Source of the DNA: Novosphingobium sp.
Lineage (GTDB): Bacteria; Pseudomonadota; Alphaproteobacteria; Sphingomonadales; Sphingomonadaceae
Length of the DNA: 48,754 nucleotides
Direction of reading: 5' to 3'
Assembly: GCA_015657645.1 (NCBI GenBank)
Contig: JACDQK010000235.1
Span: forward strand, 1-48,754
This document shows, piece after piece, positions 9,263 through 18,090 of this stretch. The notes under the pieces were generated by a model. That model was not told the DNA's origin. It did no database searches and saw only the letters and a program-made list of their open reading frames with translations. Each line of letters begins with the position of its first letter. Positions within the stretch are counted from its first letter, which is position 1. Position numbers and translations under genes: made by a program.

Positions 9263-9265
9263 GCC

Positions 9266-9680
9266 ATGCCGCTGCACTTGACCAAGGTGGCCTATGGGGC
9301 GCAATCGCTTGAGGAAATGCGCAGCTGGTTTGCCACGCGCGGCTCGGAAGCGCGGCTGACCACGCGGTACCTGCCCAAGCGGCATGAAGAGATCGTGCCC
9401 AAAGATGGATCGGGGGGGCGGCTCGCTGTTCTGGATCTTCAAGCACCAGCTGGTGGTGCGCAGCCCGATCCTGCGCTTTGAAGAGGCCGAGGGCGGACGG
9501 ACCAACATCGTCATTTCCCCGCGCCTGATTGAAGTGATGCCCCAGCCCAAGCGGGCGCATCAGGGCTGGCGCTATCTGGAAGACGCCGACGCCCCGCGCG
9601 ATCTGGGCAGCGGCGAGGAAGCCGGTGAAGTTCTGCCCGGCCATATCGCCGCCGATCTGGCGCGGCTGGGGCTGGTTTAG
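9266..9680 (+). pseudogene. DUF1489 family protein, frameshifted
   Basis: The first part, from ATG 9266, reads MPLHLTKVAYGAQSLEEM through RYLPKRHEEIV. The second part, in the next frame, reads GGSLFWIFKHQLVVRSPIL to LARLGLV at 9680. Removing one base from the G7 run at 9412-9418 joins them into one protein of about 137 residues matching DUF1489, a small conserved alphaproteobacterial family of unknown role. Both halves are well conserved, so a one-base sequencing error is a likely explanation. The gene follows mgtE by three bases and is convergent with the diguanylate cyclase gene, sharing TTAG at 9677-9680. Confidence 0.8.
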
Positions 9681-11542
9681 GCCGCTTCGCGCAACTGCTT
9701 CGACGTAGTCTTGTTACGGTACATCGCCTGGTCGGCACGGCGCAGGACCTGCGCGGTGCTTTCGAACCCGTGACGCGGCTGGGCATGACCAATCGCGGCA
9801 GAAACCCTAACCATGGCGTTGGCGCAATCGATCCGCACCTGTTGCTCGATCACGCGGGCGAGGCGGTGCGCAAGATGCTCGGCCTCCAACTCGCTCAGCG
9901 CGCGCGGGACAACGATCGCGAATTCGTCCCCGCCAAGCCGGGCGAGGCTGTCTTCGGGCCGCAACTGCTTGGCCAGCCGCTGGGCGCTGCGCACCAGCAG
10001 TTCATCGCCGGCATCGTGTCCATGGGTATCGTTGACCGCCTTGAACCCGTTCATGTCGAGGAAGAACACCGCATAGCCCGCCTCAGACTGCGCGGCGCGG
10101 TTGAGCGCGAACTCGAACCCTCGGCGGTTAAGCCGGCCGGTCAGTTCATCGGTCAGCAACTGTTGGCGCAGGGTGCGGTCGAGCATGGTCGCTTCCGTGT
10201 GGTCACGCAGCACCGCAATCGCCACGTTGGTATAGGGCCAGTCGATCTCGTAGACTCGCTCGCTCTCGTCGGCTTCGGTAATCGTGATCGTGCTCGATTG
10301 TTCGCCGACGCGCGGGACCAGCAGCGAGGCAAGGTCATCCCCGAGCATCGAGGCCAAGCTAGCGCCCTCCCGGTTGGCACGCTTGACCCGGCCATTCGCC
10401 GAAAGCAGCACCGCCGGATGACTAGCCTGCTCGCAGCTGCGCCAGGCCCAGGCTTCTTCGGGGCTGATATCGCCCTTGAGGAACGAAGTGAGCATCGGCA
10501 CCAGCTTTAGCCGCTGGATCAGGGTGACATTGACCATCACCGCGAAGCAGGCGAGCATCGAGGCCGGAGCGATCGCGACCGCATAGATGCGCGCCACGGC
10601 CACCGAAGCGACGATCAGCACCGCCAGGATGCCGCCGCTCATGATCGTCAAACCCTTGCCCGAACGGGCGAAGAGCGCACAAACGAAGGCGAGAGCAACC
10701 GCCAGGACCCCGAGCGCGATGCTGACCAGGCCGCCGGTCTTGCTCAGTGCGGGATAGCCACTGCGGATCGACTGTGCGCCGAGGGCAAGCACTGCGGCGC
10801 GGTCTGCACTGGCGGTGAAAGGAAGGAACGCTCGCGACGGGGCAACCTTGGTGCTGACCCCGACAACTACCAGTCGGCCATCGAGCGGCACCTGCCCGCT
10901 GATCACCTCGTGCGCGGAATACCGCTCATACCCGACTGTCGCCACCCGCAGGTCAAGCTTGACAGGGTCGGCACTGGTCGAGCCTGTCGCCAGCCAGCCC
11001 GCAGCGTTGACACCCCAGGGCCGCTTGCCATCGCCGATCCGCCGGTGCCAGCCATCCTGATCCGCAGTCAGCCGTGCATCGACAATGGTCGCGTGCTGGG
11101 CGAACAGGGCAATGGGTCGGTCATTTGGGCCCGGCGAAGTTACCAGGCCGAGCCGCTCCGGCCCGAGCCGCGCGAACGACTGGGCGAGACGCTGGTCGAT
11201 TGCCGGATCGAACCGCTCACCCAGATAGGTATCGAGCAGGACTCGTTCCGGGCGTGCCTCGCCAATGCGATCGAACAGCTTGGTCAGGCCATCGCGGCTG
11301 AACGGCGGTCCGCCATAGCGCCGGATATCCTCACCATTGATCTCGACAATCAGGATCTTCGGATCGGCCTGAGTCTTCTGACTTGCCAGCAACCGGTCGG
11401 ACAGGCGCCTGTCGATCTGGTCGTTTGGCCCGACCAGGACGATCACCAGGCACAGGGTGGCGGCGGTCAGCAATGGCCGCCACCACTCCTTCAGCTGGCC
11501 CAAGCCAGAGCGCAGCAGCGCCGGGATCGAACGATGAGTCAC
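9677..11542 (-). CDS. CHASE2 sensor diguanylate cyclase (GGDEF)
   Basis: This is a 621-residue membrane-bound c-di-GMP synthase. One N-terminal membrane helix (about 22-38) leads into an extracytoplasmic CHASE2 sensor domain (ILIVEINGEDIRRYGGPPF, then RVLLDTYLGE). Two to three membrane helices follow, then a cytoplasmic linker that looks PAS-like. The C-terminal cyclase domain is intact: GGDEF at 537-541, the substrate loop MNGFKAVNDTHGHDAGDELL, and an RxxD product-inhibition site (RPED, 528-531) exactly five residues before GGDEF. It should therefore be active and feedback-inhibited. It has no EAL domain. It lies 17 bases downstream of a Flp-type prepilin gene and is probably co-transcribed with it. 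Confidence 0.93.
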   Translation of the reverse strand: MTHRSIPALLRSGLGQLKEWWRPLLTAATLCLVIVLVGPNDQIDRRLSDRLLASQKTQADPKILIVEINGEDIRRYGGPPFSRDGLTKLFDRIGEARPERVLLDTYLGERFDPAIDQRLAQSFARLGPERLGLVTSPGPNDRPIALFAQHATIVDARLTADQDGWHRRIGDGKRPWGVNAAGWLATGSTSADPVKLDLRVATVGYERYSAHEVISGQVPLDGRLVVVGVSTKVAPSRAFLPFTASADRAAVLALGAQSIRSGYPALSKTGGLVSIALGVLAVALAFVCALFARSGKGLTIMSGGILAVLIVASVAVARIYAVAIAPASMLACFAVMVNVTLIQRLKLVPMLTSFLKGDISPEEAWAWRSCEQASHPAVLLSANGRVKRANREGASLASMLGDDLASLLVPRVGEQSSTITITEADESERVYEIDWPYTNVAIAVLRDHTEATMLDRTLRQQLLTDELTGRLNRRGFEFALNRAAQSEAGYAVFFLDMNGFKAVNDTHGHDAGDELLVRSAQRLAKQLRPEDSLARLGGDEFAIVVPRALSELEAEHLAHRLARVIEQQVRIDCANAMVRVSAAIGHAQPRHGFESTAQVLRRADQAMYRNKTTSKQLREAA

Positions 11543-11559
11543 GAAGCGTGCGATCGCGC

Positions 11560-11958
11560 TCAGGAGCCGTCCGGGGTTTTCATCGCCGCCATCGGCGGCT
11601 CATCGGGCGTCGTGACTTCAAAATCCGCATCGAGCGGATCGTTAAAGGGCATGTCGCCGGCGACCGGCGGCTCGTCCGGCGCCGATCCATGCGGATCCGC
11701 AGTGCCGTCACCAGTGTTACGCTGAGTGTCCCCGTCTGGCGTGCCGCTGGTGGGCGAGTTGAAGGCCTCGCGGTTCTGCGCGACCATCTCACCGGTGCCC
11801 GTGAAGCCGTCGCTTATGGAGACCCCCAGCGCCTCAAGCGCGCCGACCGAAGTCACCGCCAGGAAGCTGAGAAGCAGGCCGTATTCGATATTGCTGAGGC
11901 CGCTGCTATCACGCAGCAGGCGGCAAAACGTTGTCCGACCCAATCTCTTAACGTGCAT
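11560..11958 (-). CDS. Flp/Fap-type prepilin-like protein with acidic proline-rich tail
   Basis: The start at ATG 11958 is preceded by AGGA at a good distance and gives 132 residues. The N-terminus is a class III (Flp) prepilin signal: a basic leader ending in Gly20, then LSNIEY with Glu at +5 and Tyr at +6 of the mature protein, then a hydrophobic helix (GLLLSFLAVTSVGALEALG). This is the TadV-type prepilin peptidase site. Mature Flp pilins are usually 50-60 residues. This one continues with a roughly 80-residue acidic, Pro/Asp/Thr-rich tail with repeated DEPP motifs, so it is closer to a pseudopilin or tail-decorated pilin. No other tad genes are nearby. The diguanylate cyclase follows directly. 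Confidence 0.75.
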   Translation of the reverse strand: MHVKRLGRTTFCRLLRDSSGLSNIEYGLLLSFLAVTSVGALEALGVSISDGFTGTGEMVAQNREAFNSPTSGTPDGDTQRNTGDGTADPHGSAPDEPPVAGDMPFNDPLDADFEVTTPDEPPMAAMKTPDGS

Positions 11959-12022
11959 GCTTGTCCTGCCCCGCATACGGCTTCGGAATTGAAGCAAAGT
12001 CGGGGTTCCCTGCACGCTGACC

Positions 12023-12052
12023 CGTTAAGCAGCATGCAAACGACAGCGTCAA
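12023..12052 (-). promoter_or_regulatory. Possible promoter of the prepilin–diguanylate cyclase operon
   Basis: On the minus strand TTGACG (12047-12052) is followed after 18 bases by TTAACG (12023-12028). It lies about 65 bases upstream of the prepilin start, in the only non-coding stretch (11959-12106) available to this operon. The -35 matches five of six consensus bases; the -10 is weak. Confidence 0.3.
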
Positions 12053-12106
12053 AAAGGGGTTAACTCGCAGGTAGGAACTTGCGCAATTCCGCAGGAAAGG
12101 ACTGGA

Positions 12107-12880
12107 TTACCCGCCCCTGCGCAGCTTCGCGATAAACGATCTCACATCATGCTCGTCATCGCCATCATAGCGCGGCGCATTGCGGGCATAAGCATCTTCC
12201 AGCGCGTCGGTCCGCTCGGTCATCGGCACCACGTTATAGGCATGGCTGACCACGAAGCGCTCACGCGCCGCGAGCTGCGGCAGGATGATTTCGGCATAGC
12301 GTTCGGCCGGCATGGCCCGGTCGCGGCCGCCTTCGCTGGTCAGGCCGGAGAGGACCCAGCCGGGGATGATCGTGCCGGCGTGAACATGCTCGGGCAGGTC
12401 TTCGCGGAAACTTTCGGTCAGTCCCAGCACGGCGTGCTTGGAGGCGATATAGGCGGCCGAGCGCGGGACGGCGCAGAACAGCGCGTTTTCGGAGGCGACG
12501 TTATAGATCGCGCTGGGATGATCCTGTGCCGCCATGCGCGGGGCAAAGGCGGCGCAGCCGTTCCAGACGCCCCAGAAATTGACCTCCATCACCCGCCGCG
12601 CGGCGGCAATGTCGGCCTTCCACAAGCGGCCGCCGCCGCCCGAAATCCCGGCGTTGTTGACCAGCAGATCGACCCGCCCGAACCGCTGCCAGGCCAGCTC
12701 GGCCAGCGCCTCGACCTCTTCCATCCGCGAGACATCGCAGGCTACAATCCCGTCACCGGCATCGCGATCAGCCAGCAGAACCTGCGCGCCTGCAGCTGCC
12801 AATGCCTTGCCCAGTGCGCCGCCGATCCCCCCGGCCCCGCCGGTGATCACCGCGACCTGGCCGGTGTAATCCGGGCTCAT
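12107..12880 (-). CDS. SDR-family oxidoreductase
   Basis: This is a classical short-chain dehydrogenase/reductase of 257 residues. The nucleotide-binding TGGAGGIG motif follows the first strand, NNAG is present (LLVNNAGISG), and the catalytic Ser/Tyr/Lys are in YNVASENALF and YIASK. The acidic residue after the second strand (LLADRD) favours NAD over NADP. The long loop after the active site (GWVLSGLTSEGGRDRAM) probably forms the substrate lid. Substrate is unknown. It is the last gene of the mutY operon, and its ATG overlaps the stop of the FrnE-like gene (ATGA at 12877-12880). Confidence 0.92.
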   Translation of the reverse strand: MSPDYTGQVAVITGGAGGIGGALGKALAAAGAQVLLADRDAGDGIVACDVSRMEEVEALAELAWQRFGRVDLLVNNAGISGGGGRLWKADIAAARRVMEVNFWGVWNGCAAFAPRMAAQDHPSAIYNVASENALFCAVPRSAAYIASKHAVLGLTESFREDLPEHVHAGTIIPGWVLSGLTSEGGRDRAMPAERYAEIILPQLAARERFVVSHAYNVVPMTERTDALEDAYARNAPRYDGDDEHDVRSFIAKLRRGG

Positions 12881-13578
12881 CCGGCCCGCGCCGCCAGCTC
12901 AGCCTCACGCGCGATCACGCGGCGCAAGGCGTTGGCATAGGTTTCCGGCTCCTGCGATCCGGGGATCATGAAGCGGCCATTGACCACCATTGCCGGCACG
13001 CCAGTGACGTTCATGTCATAGGCCATGCGCTGCTCCTCCAGCACCTGCTGGCCCAGCACGGCATTGTCGAGCGCAGCGGCGGCGCCTTCAGGGTCGATCC
13101 CGAGGCTGGCCGCGACATCGACCAGCACGGCCGGGTCAGAGACATTGCGGCGCTGCTGGAAATGGGCATCGAACAGGGCGAGCTTCAGCTCGGTCTGCTT
13201 TTCCGGGCCATGCTGGGCCAGGGTCCAGAGCAGGAGCTGATGCGCCTTGGCAGTATTCCAGAGCCGCGCCTCGGGCTGTTCGCCGTCACCGGTGTATTCG
13301 AACGAATAGCCCGCCCGCGCCGCGATTTCCTTCATCTGCCCGCGCGCCTGGGCCATCTGATCGGGCGAGCGGCCATATTTGCGGGCGAGATGGGCCTGCT
13401 GCTCCTCGCCTTCCTGCGGCATGTCGGGATTGAGCTGAAAGGCGTGCCAGCGCACCTCGGCCTCAACCTCGCCCGCCAGGGTCGCGAGGCCCTTCTGAAG
13501 CTGCGAATAGCCGATGATGCACCATGGGCACATCACATCGGACCAGATGTCGATCGTGACTTTTGCAGGCTGGGTCAT
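12877..13578 (-). CDS. DsbA-family oxidoreductase, FrnE-like
   Basis: This 233-residue protein is read from ATG 13578, which overlaps the nudC stop (ATGA). It is a cytoplasmic thioredoxin-fold protein of the FrnE/2-hydroxychromene-2-carboxylate isomerase-like branch of DsbA. The redox motif is CPWC at residues 17-20, right after the first beta strand (VTIDIWSDVM), and the cis-Pro loop is VTGVPAMV. It has no signal peptide, so it acts in the cytoplasm, where FrnE of Deinococcus helps oxidative-stress tolerance. Its place next to nudC and mutY fits such a role. Confidence 0.92.
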   Translation of the reverse strand: MTQPAKVTIDIWSDVMCPWCIIGYSQLQKGLATLAGEVEAEVRWHAFQLNPDMPQEGEEQQAHLARKYGRSPDQMAQARGQMKEIAARAGYSFEYTGDGEQPEARLWNTAKAHQLLLWTLAQHGPEKQTELKLALFDAHFQQRRNVSDPAVLVDVAASLGIDPEGAAAALDNAVLGQQVLEEQRMAYDMNVTGVPAMVVNGRFMIPGSQEPETYANALRRVIAREAELAARAG

Positions 13579-14453
13579 TTGTCGAGCCACCAGGTCAGCA
13601 GGTTGTGGGCAATGGCGAATGGTCGCGGGAAGATCAGGGTATCGTTGCCCTCGGGTCCGGCGGCGCGCGCCGCTTCCAGTTCCTCGCGGGTGAACCAGCG
13701 AGCTTCGTCTAGCTCGGTGGTGTCGATCGTCAGTTCCGGATCGTCGGTGAACGCATGGCAGCCGATCATCAGCTGCGACGGGAACGGCCAGGGCTGGCTG
13801 GCGACATAGGTCACATCGCGCACCGTCACGCCAGCTTCCTCGAAGCTTTCGCGCGCCACGGCTTCCTCGATCGTTTCGCCGGGCTCAACGAAGCCCGCCA
13901 GCGCCGAATAGATCCGCGGCGGAAAGCGCGGCTGGCGGCCCATCAGCAGATGACCTTTGTGCTCGATCAGCATGATCGTGACCGGATCGGTGCGGGGGAA
14001 ATGCTGGGCCTTGCAGCTATCGCAATTGCGCTGCCAGCCGCCCTTGCTGACCTTGGTCGCCCCGCCGCAGCGCGCGCAGAAGCGGTGCCGCGCGTGCCAG
14101 TCGACCAGGCTGCGGGCGCCGCCATAGAGCGCCAGTTCACCCGGATCGAGCGCCGACATGGCCGCCCAGATCTGTGGGTTGGCATAGGCCGGCCCGGTCG
14201 CGCCTTCATCGGGCACGGCGGCAAAGCAGGCCTTGCCGTCCATCAGCCCCAGGAAGACCAGCTCCGCCTCGGGCGCGGCATCGGCGAGCGTGCCCCATTC
14301 AAGCGCGCCATCATCGGTATAGACCGGCGACAGACCATCAAGCTTCAGCAGCCGCGCGCGCCAGTTCATCAGGCCCGCCAGCTCATCGGGATTGGCGCGG
14401 ATGTGGTCAGCCCGATCAATCGGCGAGCCGGCGAAGGCGATCGGCGCCTTCAT
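13575..14453 (-). CDS. nudC: NAD(+)/NADH pyrophosphatase NudC
   Basis: This Nudix hydrolase cleaves NAD(H), and in known cases removes the NAD cap from RNA. It is 292 residues from ATG 14453. A four-Cys zinc ribbon is formed by Cys126, Cys129, Cys144 and Cys147 (CARC…CDSC). The Nudix box spans residues 187-209, from GFVEPGETIEEAV through REsfEEAGV. The NADH-pyrophosphatase signature SQPWPFPSQ is at 219-227. The start overlaps the upstream hydrolase stop (ATGA at 14450-14453). Open frame upstream of 14453 is only antisense or shadow reading, because it runs into the serine-hydrolase gene. Confidence 0.95.
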   Translation of the reverse strand: MKAPIAFAGSPIDRADHIRANPDELAGLMNWRARLLKLDGLSPVYTDDGALEWGTLADAAPEAELVFLGLMDGKACFAAVPDEGATGPAYANPQIWAAMSALDPGELALYGGARSLVDWHARHRFCARCGGATKVSKGGWQRNCDSCKAQHFPRTDPVTIMLIEHKGHLLMGRQPRFPPRIYSALAGFVEPGETIEEAVARESFEEAGVTVRDVTYVASQPWPFPSQLMIGCHAFTDDPELTIDTTELDEARWFTREELEAARAAGPEGNDTLIFPRPFAIAHNLLTWWLDK

Positions 14454-15776
14454 GCGCCGCGCATCGCGGCAAGATCGGCCAGGACCGTCTGCGGGAATTC
14501 GGCGTGGATCGGGAGCGCTTCCGACGGCATGTATTGGGTATAGATCCCGGCGCGCAGGCCCATCCGGACGTTGACGAACCCGACCGTCCCGGCCGCCCCG
14601 CCCCAGCCGAATGTCCCGGCATCGCGGCCCATGCCCGAACGGCCGCCTGCGCCATTGCCGGCGCCGTCGATAAAGGTGCCCTTGGTCTCGACCCCGTCGG
14701 GCAGCAGATTGCTGACGCCCAGCGCCACGGCCGCCGCACCCATCACCCGCTTGTTGCCGACCAGGCGCCATTGGCGATCATCTTGAGGAAGCGATCATAG
14801 TCCGCCGGCGAGCAGACCAGCCCCGAACCGCCAAAGGCAAAGGCCGGACGGTCAAGATAGATCGAGGTCTTGCTGGGATCGATCGGCAGCGGGAAGCCGC
14901 CCATCAGGCCGTAATTGGCGGTCAGGCGGTGCACCTCCCTGGTGGGCACCCGGAAGTAGCTGCTCTTCATGCCAATCGGATCGAACATCCGCTCCTGCAG
15001 GAAGGCTTCGAAGCTCTTGGCGCCCGACGCGCGCTGGATCACCACGCCCAGCACGTCGAGCGACATCGAGTAGTGCCATTCGGTGCCAGGCTCGGAGACC
15101 AGCGGCACAGTGGCCGCCAGCTTGACGAATTCGTCCGGGCCCGGGGTCGGCGGGCTGACCGGCAGGCCGGGGATCTTCATCCGCGTCAGCACCGCAGGGT
15201 CACGCCGAGGCGCAGCAGCTCGGCGCTGACCTTTTCTTTGCCGACCCCGGCATAGCCCAGGCCCGCCGTGTGGGTCAGCAGGTGGCGGACCGTGATCTGG
15301 TTCTTGGCCGGCCGTGCATCCAGGCTGTTCTTCGGGTCGATCGCCACCCGCATATTGGCGAATTCAGGAATGAAATCGGCGACCGGCTGATCGAGCTTCA
15401 GCTTGCGATCGTCGATCAGCATCATCGCCGCCATGCCCGTGACCGGCTTGGTCTGCGAATAGGCGCGGAACAGGCTGTTCTCCCCGGCGCCATCAGGATC
15501 GTCGAAGGCTTCCTTGCCGCGCACGATGAAGCCGGGGTCCTTGTCTCCCCAACCCAGCGCCGCGACCATGCCCGCGACCTTGCGCTGGCTGACATACTTG
15601 TCGAGCATGGCGGTAACCTTGGGCCAGCGCGCCTCGAAGCCGACAGCCATGGCGGCATGGGCCAGCTGGCTGCCAAACGGCAAAGCACCGGCCGCCGCCC
15701 CTGCCCCCAGCAGCACGGTAGAGCGCAGCAGGTTCCGGCGCGAAAGCGCGATGGCGTCGTGATGGTGCAAGGTCAT
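14450..15776 (-). pseudogene. Beta-lactamase-family serine hydrolase, broken by two frameshifts
   Basis: Three consecutive reading frames make up one class C beta-lactamase/EstB-like hydrolase of about 443 residues. The N-terminal part starts at ATG 15776 with a Tat-like RRNLLRST signal and holds the SxxK nucleophile motif (SQTK). The middle part holds the YSMS motif (WHYSMSLDVLG). The C-terminal part has GTFGWGGAAGT, the HxG/KTG-like motif. One base is missing near 15197 (GTGACC(C)TGCG) and another near 14766 (GGCG(G)CCTGG); restoring both gives one open frame. All catalytic motifs are conserved. The gene sits in an operon with ATGA junctions on both sides (15773-15776 and 14450-14453). True decay or assembly error cannot be separated here. 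Confidence 0.85.
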
Positions 15777-16831
15777 TCTCCCAGGTCTTCTTGTTGCGCC
15801 AGCGCGAGCCGCGCTGCCTTGGCAAACAGGGTGGGCAGGCCGGCTTGTTCAATCCGGTCCAGCGGCCACCATTCGCCACTGTCAGGTGCCAGCCTATCCA
15901 AATCGCCGCCCGAATAAAGCATCAATTGCAAATCGAGATCGAAATGGGTGAAGCCGTGGCGAACCACGCCACCGCTAGCCCATTTGCCCGACAGCGGCCC
16001 ATTGCCCGAACCATCGCCGCGGGCCGACCAGCCATCGTCGGGCAAGGCCCGCATCCCGCCCAGCATGCCAGTGCCGGGACGCTGAACCAGCCAGACCGCG
16101 CCGGCCCGCTCGATCCAGAAGGCCTGCCCCTTGCGCTGCGGCTTGGCGGCCTTGGCCGGTTTGACCGGAAAGCGCTCCGCCCCCTGCCGCCGCCCTGCAC
16201 ACTTTTCGGCCAGCGGGCAGAGCAGACAGCGGGCCCCGCGCGAGGTGCAGACCGTCGCGCCCAGGTCCATCATCGCCTGGGCAAAGTCTCCGGCGCGGGT
16301 TTCGGGCGTCAGCTCCTCGGCCCGTGCCCGGATCGCCTTGCGAGCGGCGGGCAATGGCTCATCGATCGCAAACAGTCTCGCCACCACGCGCTCGACATTG
16401 GCATCGACCACGGTGGCGCGCTCACCAAAGGCGATGGCGGCGACAGCGGCGGCGGTATAGGCGCCCAGCCCCGGCAGTTCGCGCAGCTCAGCCTCGGTCT
16501 GCGGAAACACCCCGCCCCGTGCCGCGACGGCCCGGGCGCAGGCCAGCAGGTTGCGAGCGCGGGCGTAGTAGCCAAGGCCCGCCCAGGCGCCCATCACCTC
16601 GGCATCTTCCGCCGCCGCCAGCTCGCTCACAGTCGGCCAGCGGGCCAGGAACTTGGCAAAATAGGGCCCGACCGCCGCCACGGTGGTCTGCTGCAGCATC
16701 ACTTCGGACAGCCAGACGCGGTACGGTTCGGGCGGCGGCGTGCCCGGCGGACTGCGCCACGGCAGGACCCGCGCCTGCCGGTCATACCAGGTCAGCAACA
16801 GGGCAGAGATCGTGTCGGCGCTGGCGTCCAT
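15773..16831 (-). CDS. mutY: A/G-specific adenine glycosylase MutY
   Basis: MutY removes adenine mispaired with 8-oxoguanine. The 352-residue protein is read from ATG 16831. It shows the N-terminal WYDRQARVLPWR segment, the helix-hairpin-helix LPGLGAYTAAAVAAIAFG with the catalytic Asp in VVDANVERV, and the [4Fe-4S] loop spaced Cys-x6-Cys-x2-Cys-x5-Cys (in CTSRGARC, LLC and PLAEKC). A C-terminal Nudix-like 8-oxoG recognition domain follows (FWIERAGAVWLVQRP to HGFTHFDLDLQL). It is the first gene of the operon mutY–hydrolase–nudC–frnE–SDR, and starts divergently from dciA with 29 bases between the starts. Confidence 0.96.
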   Translation of the reverse strand: MDASADTISALLLTWYDRQARVLPWRSPPGTPPPEPYRVWLSEVMLQQTTVAAVGPYFAKFLARWPTVSELAAAEDAEVMGAWAGLGYYARARNLLACARAVAARGGVFPQTEAELRELPGLGAYTAAAVAAIAFGERATVVDANVERVVARLFAIDEPLPAARKAIRARAEELTPETRAGDFAQAMMDLGATVCTSRGARCLLCPLAEKCAGRRQGAERFPVKPAKAAKPQRKGQAFWIERAGAVWLVQRPGTGMLGGMRALPDDGWSARGDGSGNGPLSGKWASGGVVRHGFTHFDLDLQLMLYSGGDLDRLAPDSGEWWPLDRIEQAGLPTLFAKAARLALAQQEDLGE

Positions 16832-16860
16832 CCCTGCGCTATGGCATTGCCGGAGCCGCA

Positions 16861-17411
16861 ATGGAACGGGACCCGACCAAGCCAGGCAAGAAGCCCACCG
16901 CCAAGGCCGGAGCCACCCCGCGCCAATACGAGCGGCCGCGCGGCGGGGCGGCGCGCAGCGTTTCCGAACTGATGCCCGAAGTGGGCCGCACCGCCTTTCG
17001 CCGGTTCGGCTTCATCCAGTCGAGCGTGGTGACCCGCTGGCCGAGATCGTCGGGACCAAGCACGCCCGCGTCTGCATGCCAGAGGCGATCCGCTTTCCGC
17101 CGGGCGAAAAGTCGGGCGGCATCCTCGAACTCGTCGTCGTTCCGGCCCATGCCCCGCTGATCAGCCACGTGATCCCGGAGATCATCGAGCGGGTGAACCG
17201 CTTCTTCGGCTATAGCGCGGTCGCCCGGGTCAAGCTGCGCCAGGGCGCGGTCAAGCCGCCGGTCGAAGACCGCCGCCCGGCTGCTCCGCCCTCGCTCAAA
17301 CCGATTCCTATGGAATTAGGCGATTCCTTGCGCGATATCGGCGATCCGGAACTGCGCGCCGTGCTCGAATCGCTGGCCCGCAGCCTGGGTGACAACAACG
17401 AGGACAAGTGA
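16861..17411 (+). pseudogene. dciA: DUF721/DciA-family protein, frameshifted
   Basis: DciA-type proteins bind and help load the replicative helicase in bacteria without DnaC. The N-terminal part from ATG 16861 (basic, disordered, then VSELMPEVGRTAFRRFGF and SSVVTRWP) is in one frame. The rest (EIVGTKHARVCMPEAIRF, SHVIPEIIERVNRFFGYSAV, and a C-terminal acidic tail) is in the next. One missing base near 17043 (CC(G)GAGATC) explains the break. The restored length is 183 residues, normal for the family. DciA is expected to be essential, so this frameshift is most probably a sequence error. The stop overlaps the GTG start of the next gene. Confidence 0.85.
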
Positions 17412-18090
17412 CCTTGAAGCAACTGCTCCGCCCCGCCCTGCTGCTGGCCACCGCTGCACTCACCCTTGGCGCCAGCCCGCCGCAGGACTGGAACCGCACC
17501 GTCACCCGCACGGCCCAGCAAAGCAACGTCCTCGGCAACCCGGCAGCCAAAGTGAAGCTGACCACCTGGGTCAGCTATACCTGCCCGTCCTGCGCCCGGT
17601 TCGAACAGGAATCGGATGCGGGCATCAAGCTCAAGTACATTCGCAGCGGCAAGGTTTCGGTCGAGATCAGGCACTTTGTCCGCGATCCGGTTGACCTGAC
17701 CGTGGCGATGCTGACCAATTGCGGGTCAAAGGACAAGTTCCCGCTCAACCACAGCGCCTTCATGCGTAGCCAGCCGGTCTGGATCCAGACCATGGCGCGC
17801 AGCAGCAAGGCGCAGCAAGCGCGCTGGAGCACTGGCGATCTGCCACCCGCACCCGCGCCATTGCCAACGATTTCAGGTTCTTCCAGATCATGGCAACGCG
17901 CGGCTATGACCGGGTGGCGGTCGACCGCTGCCTGACCGATGTTGCCATGGCCCAGCGGCTGGCCGCCGGCACCGAAGCGGCTTCCAAATTTGGCGTCGAT
18001 CACACCCCCAGCTTCGCGCTCGACGGGGCCCTGCTCTTTGGCACGGGAGGATGGGACCTGCTGCAGCCACAGATCGAGGCCCGGATGTAA
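17408..18090 (+). pseudogene. DsbA-like thioredoxin-domain protein 1, frameshifted
   Basis: This is an exported thiol oxidoreductase-like protein. It starts at GTG 17408 with a signal peptide (LLRPALLLATAALTLGAS). The redox motif is CPSC at residues 59-62 (VSYTCPSCARFEQE). The first frame runs to about 17840; the C-terminal part (TRTRAIANDF, MATRGYDRVAVDRCL, and the cis-Pro loop DHTPSFALDG) is in the next frame. One missing base near 17843 reconnects them into about 227 residues. It is the first of three tandem DsbA-like genes between dciA and smc. Its TAA stop overlaps the ATG of the second by one base (TAATG). Confidence 0.85.

Noticed and set aside
9400..9425. Programmed ribosomal frameshift in the DUF1489 gene at the G7 run
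   Set aside because: No family member is known to use frameshifting, and similar one-base breaks occur throughout the window. An indel error is simpler.
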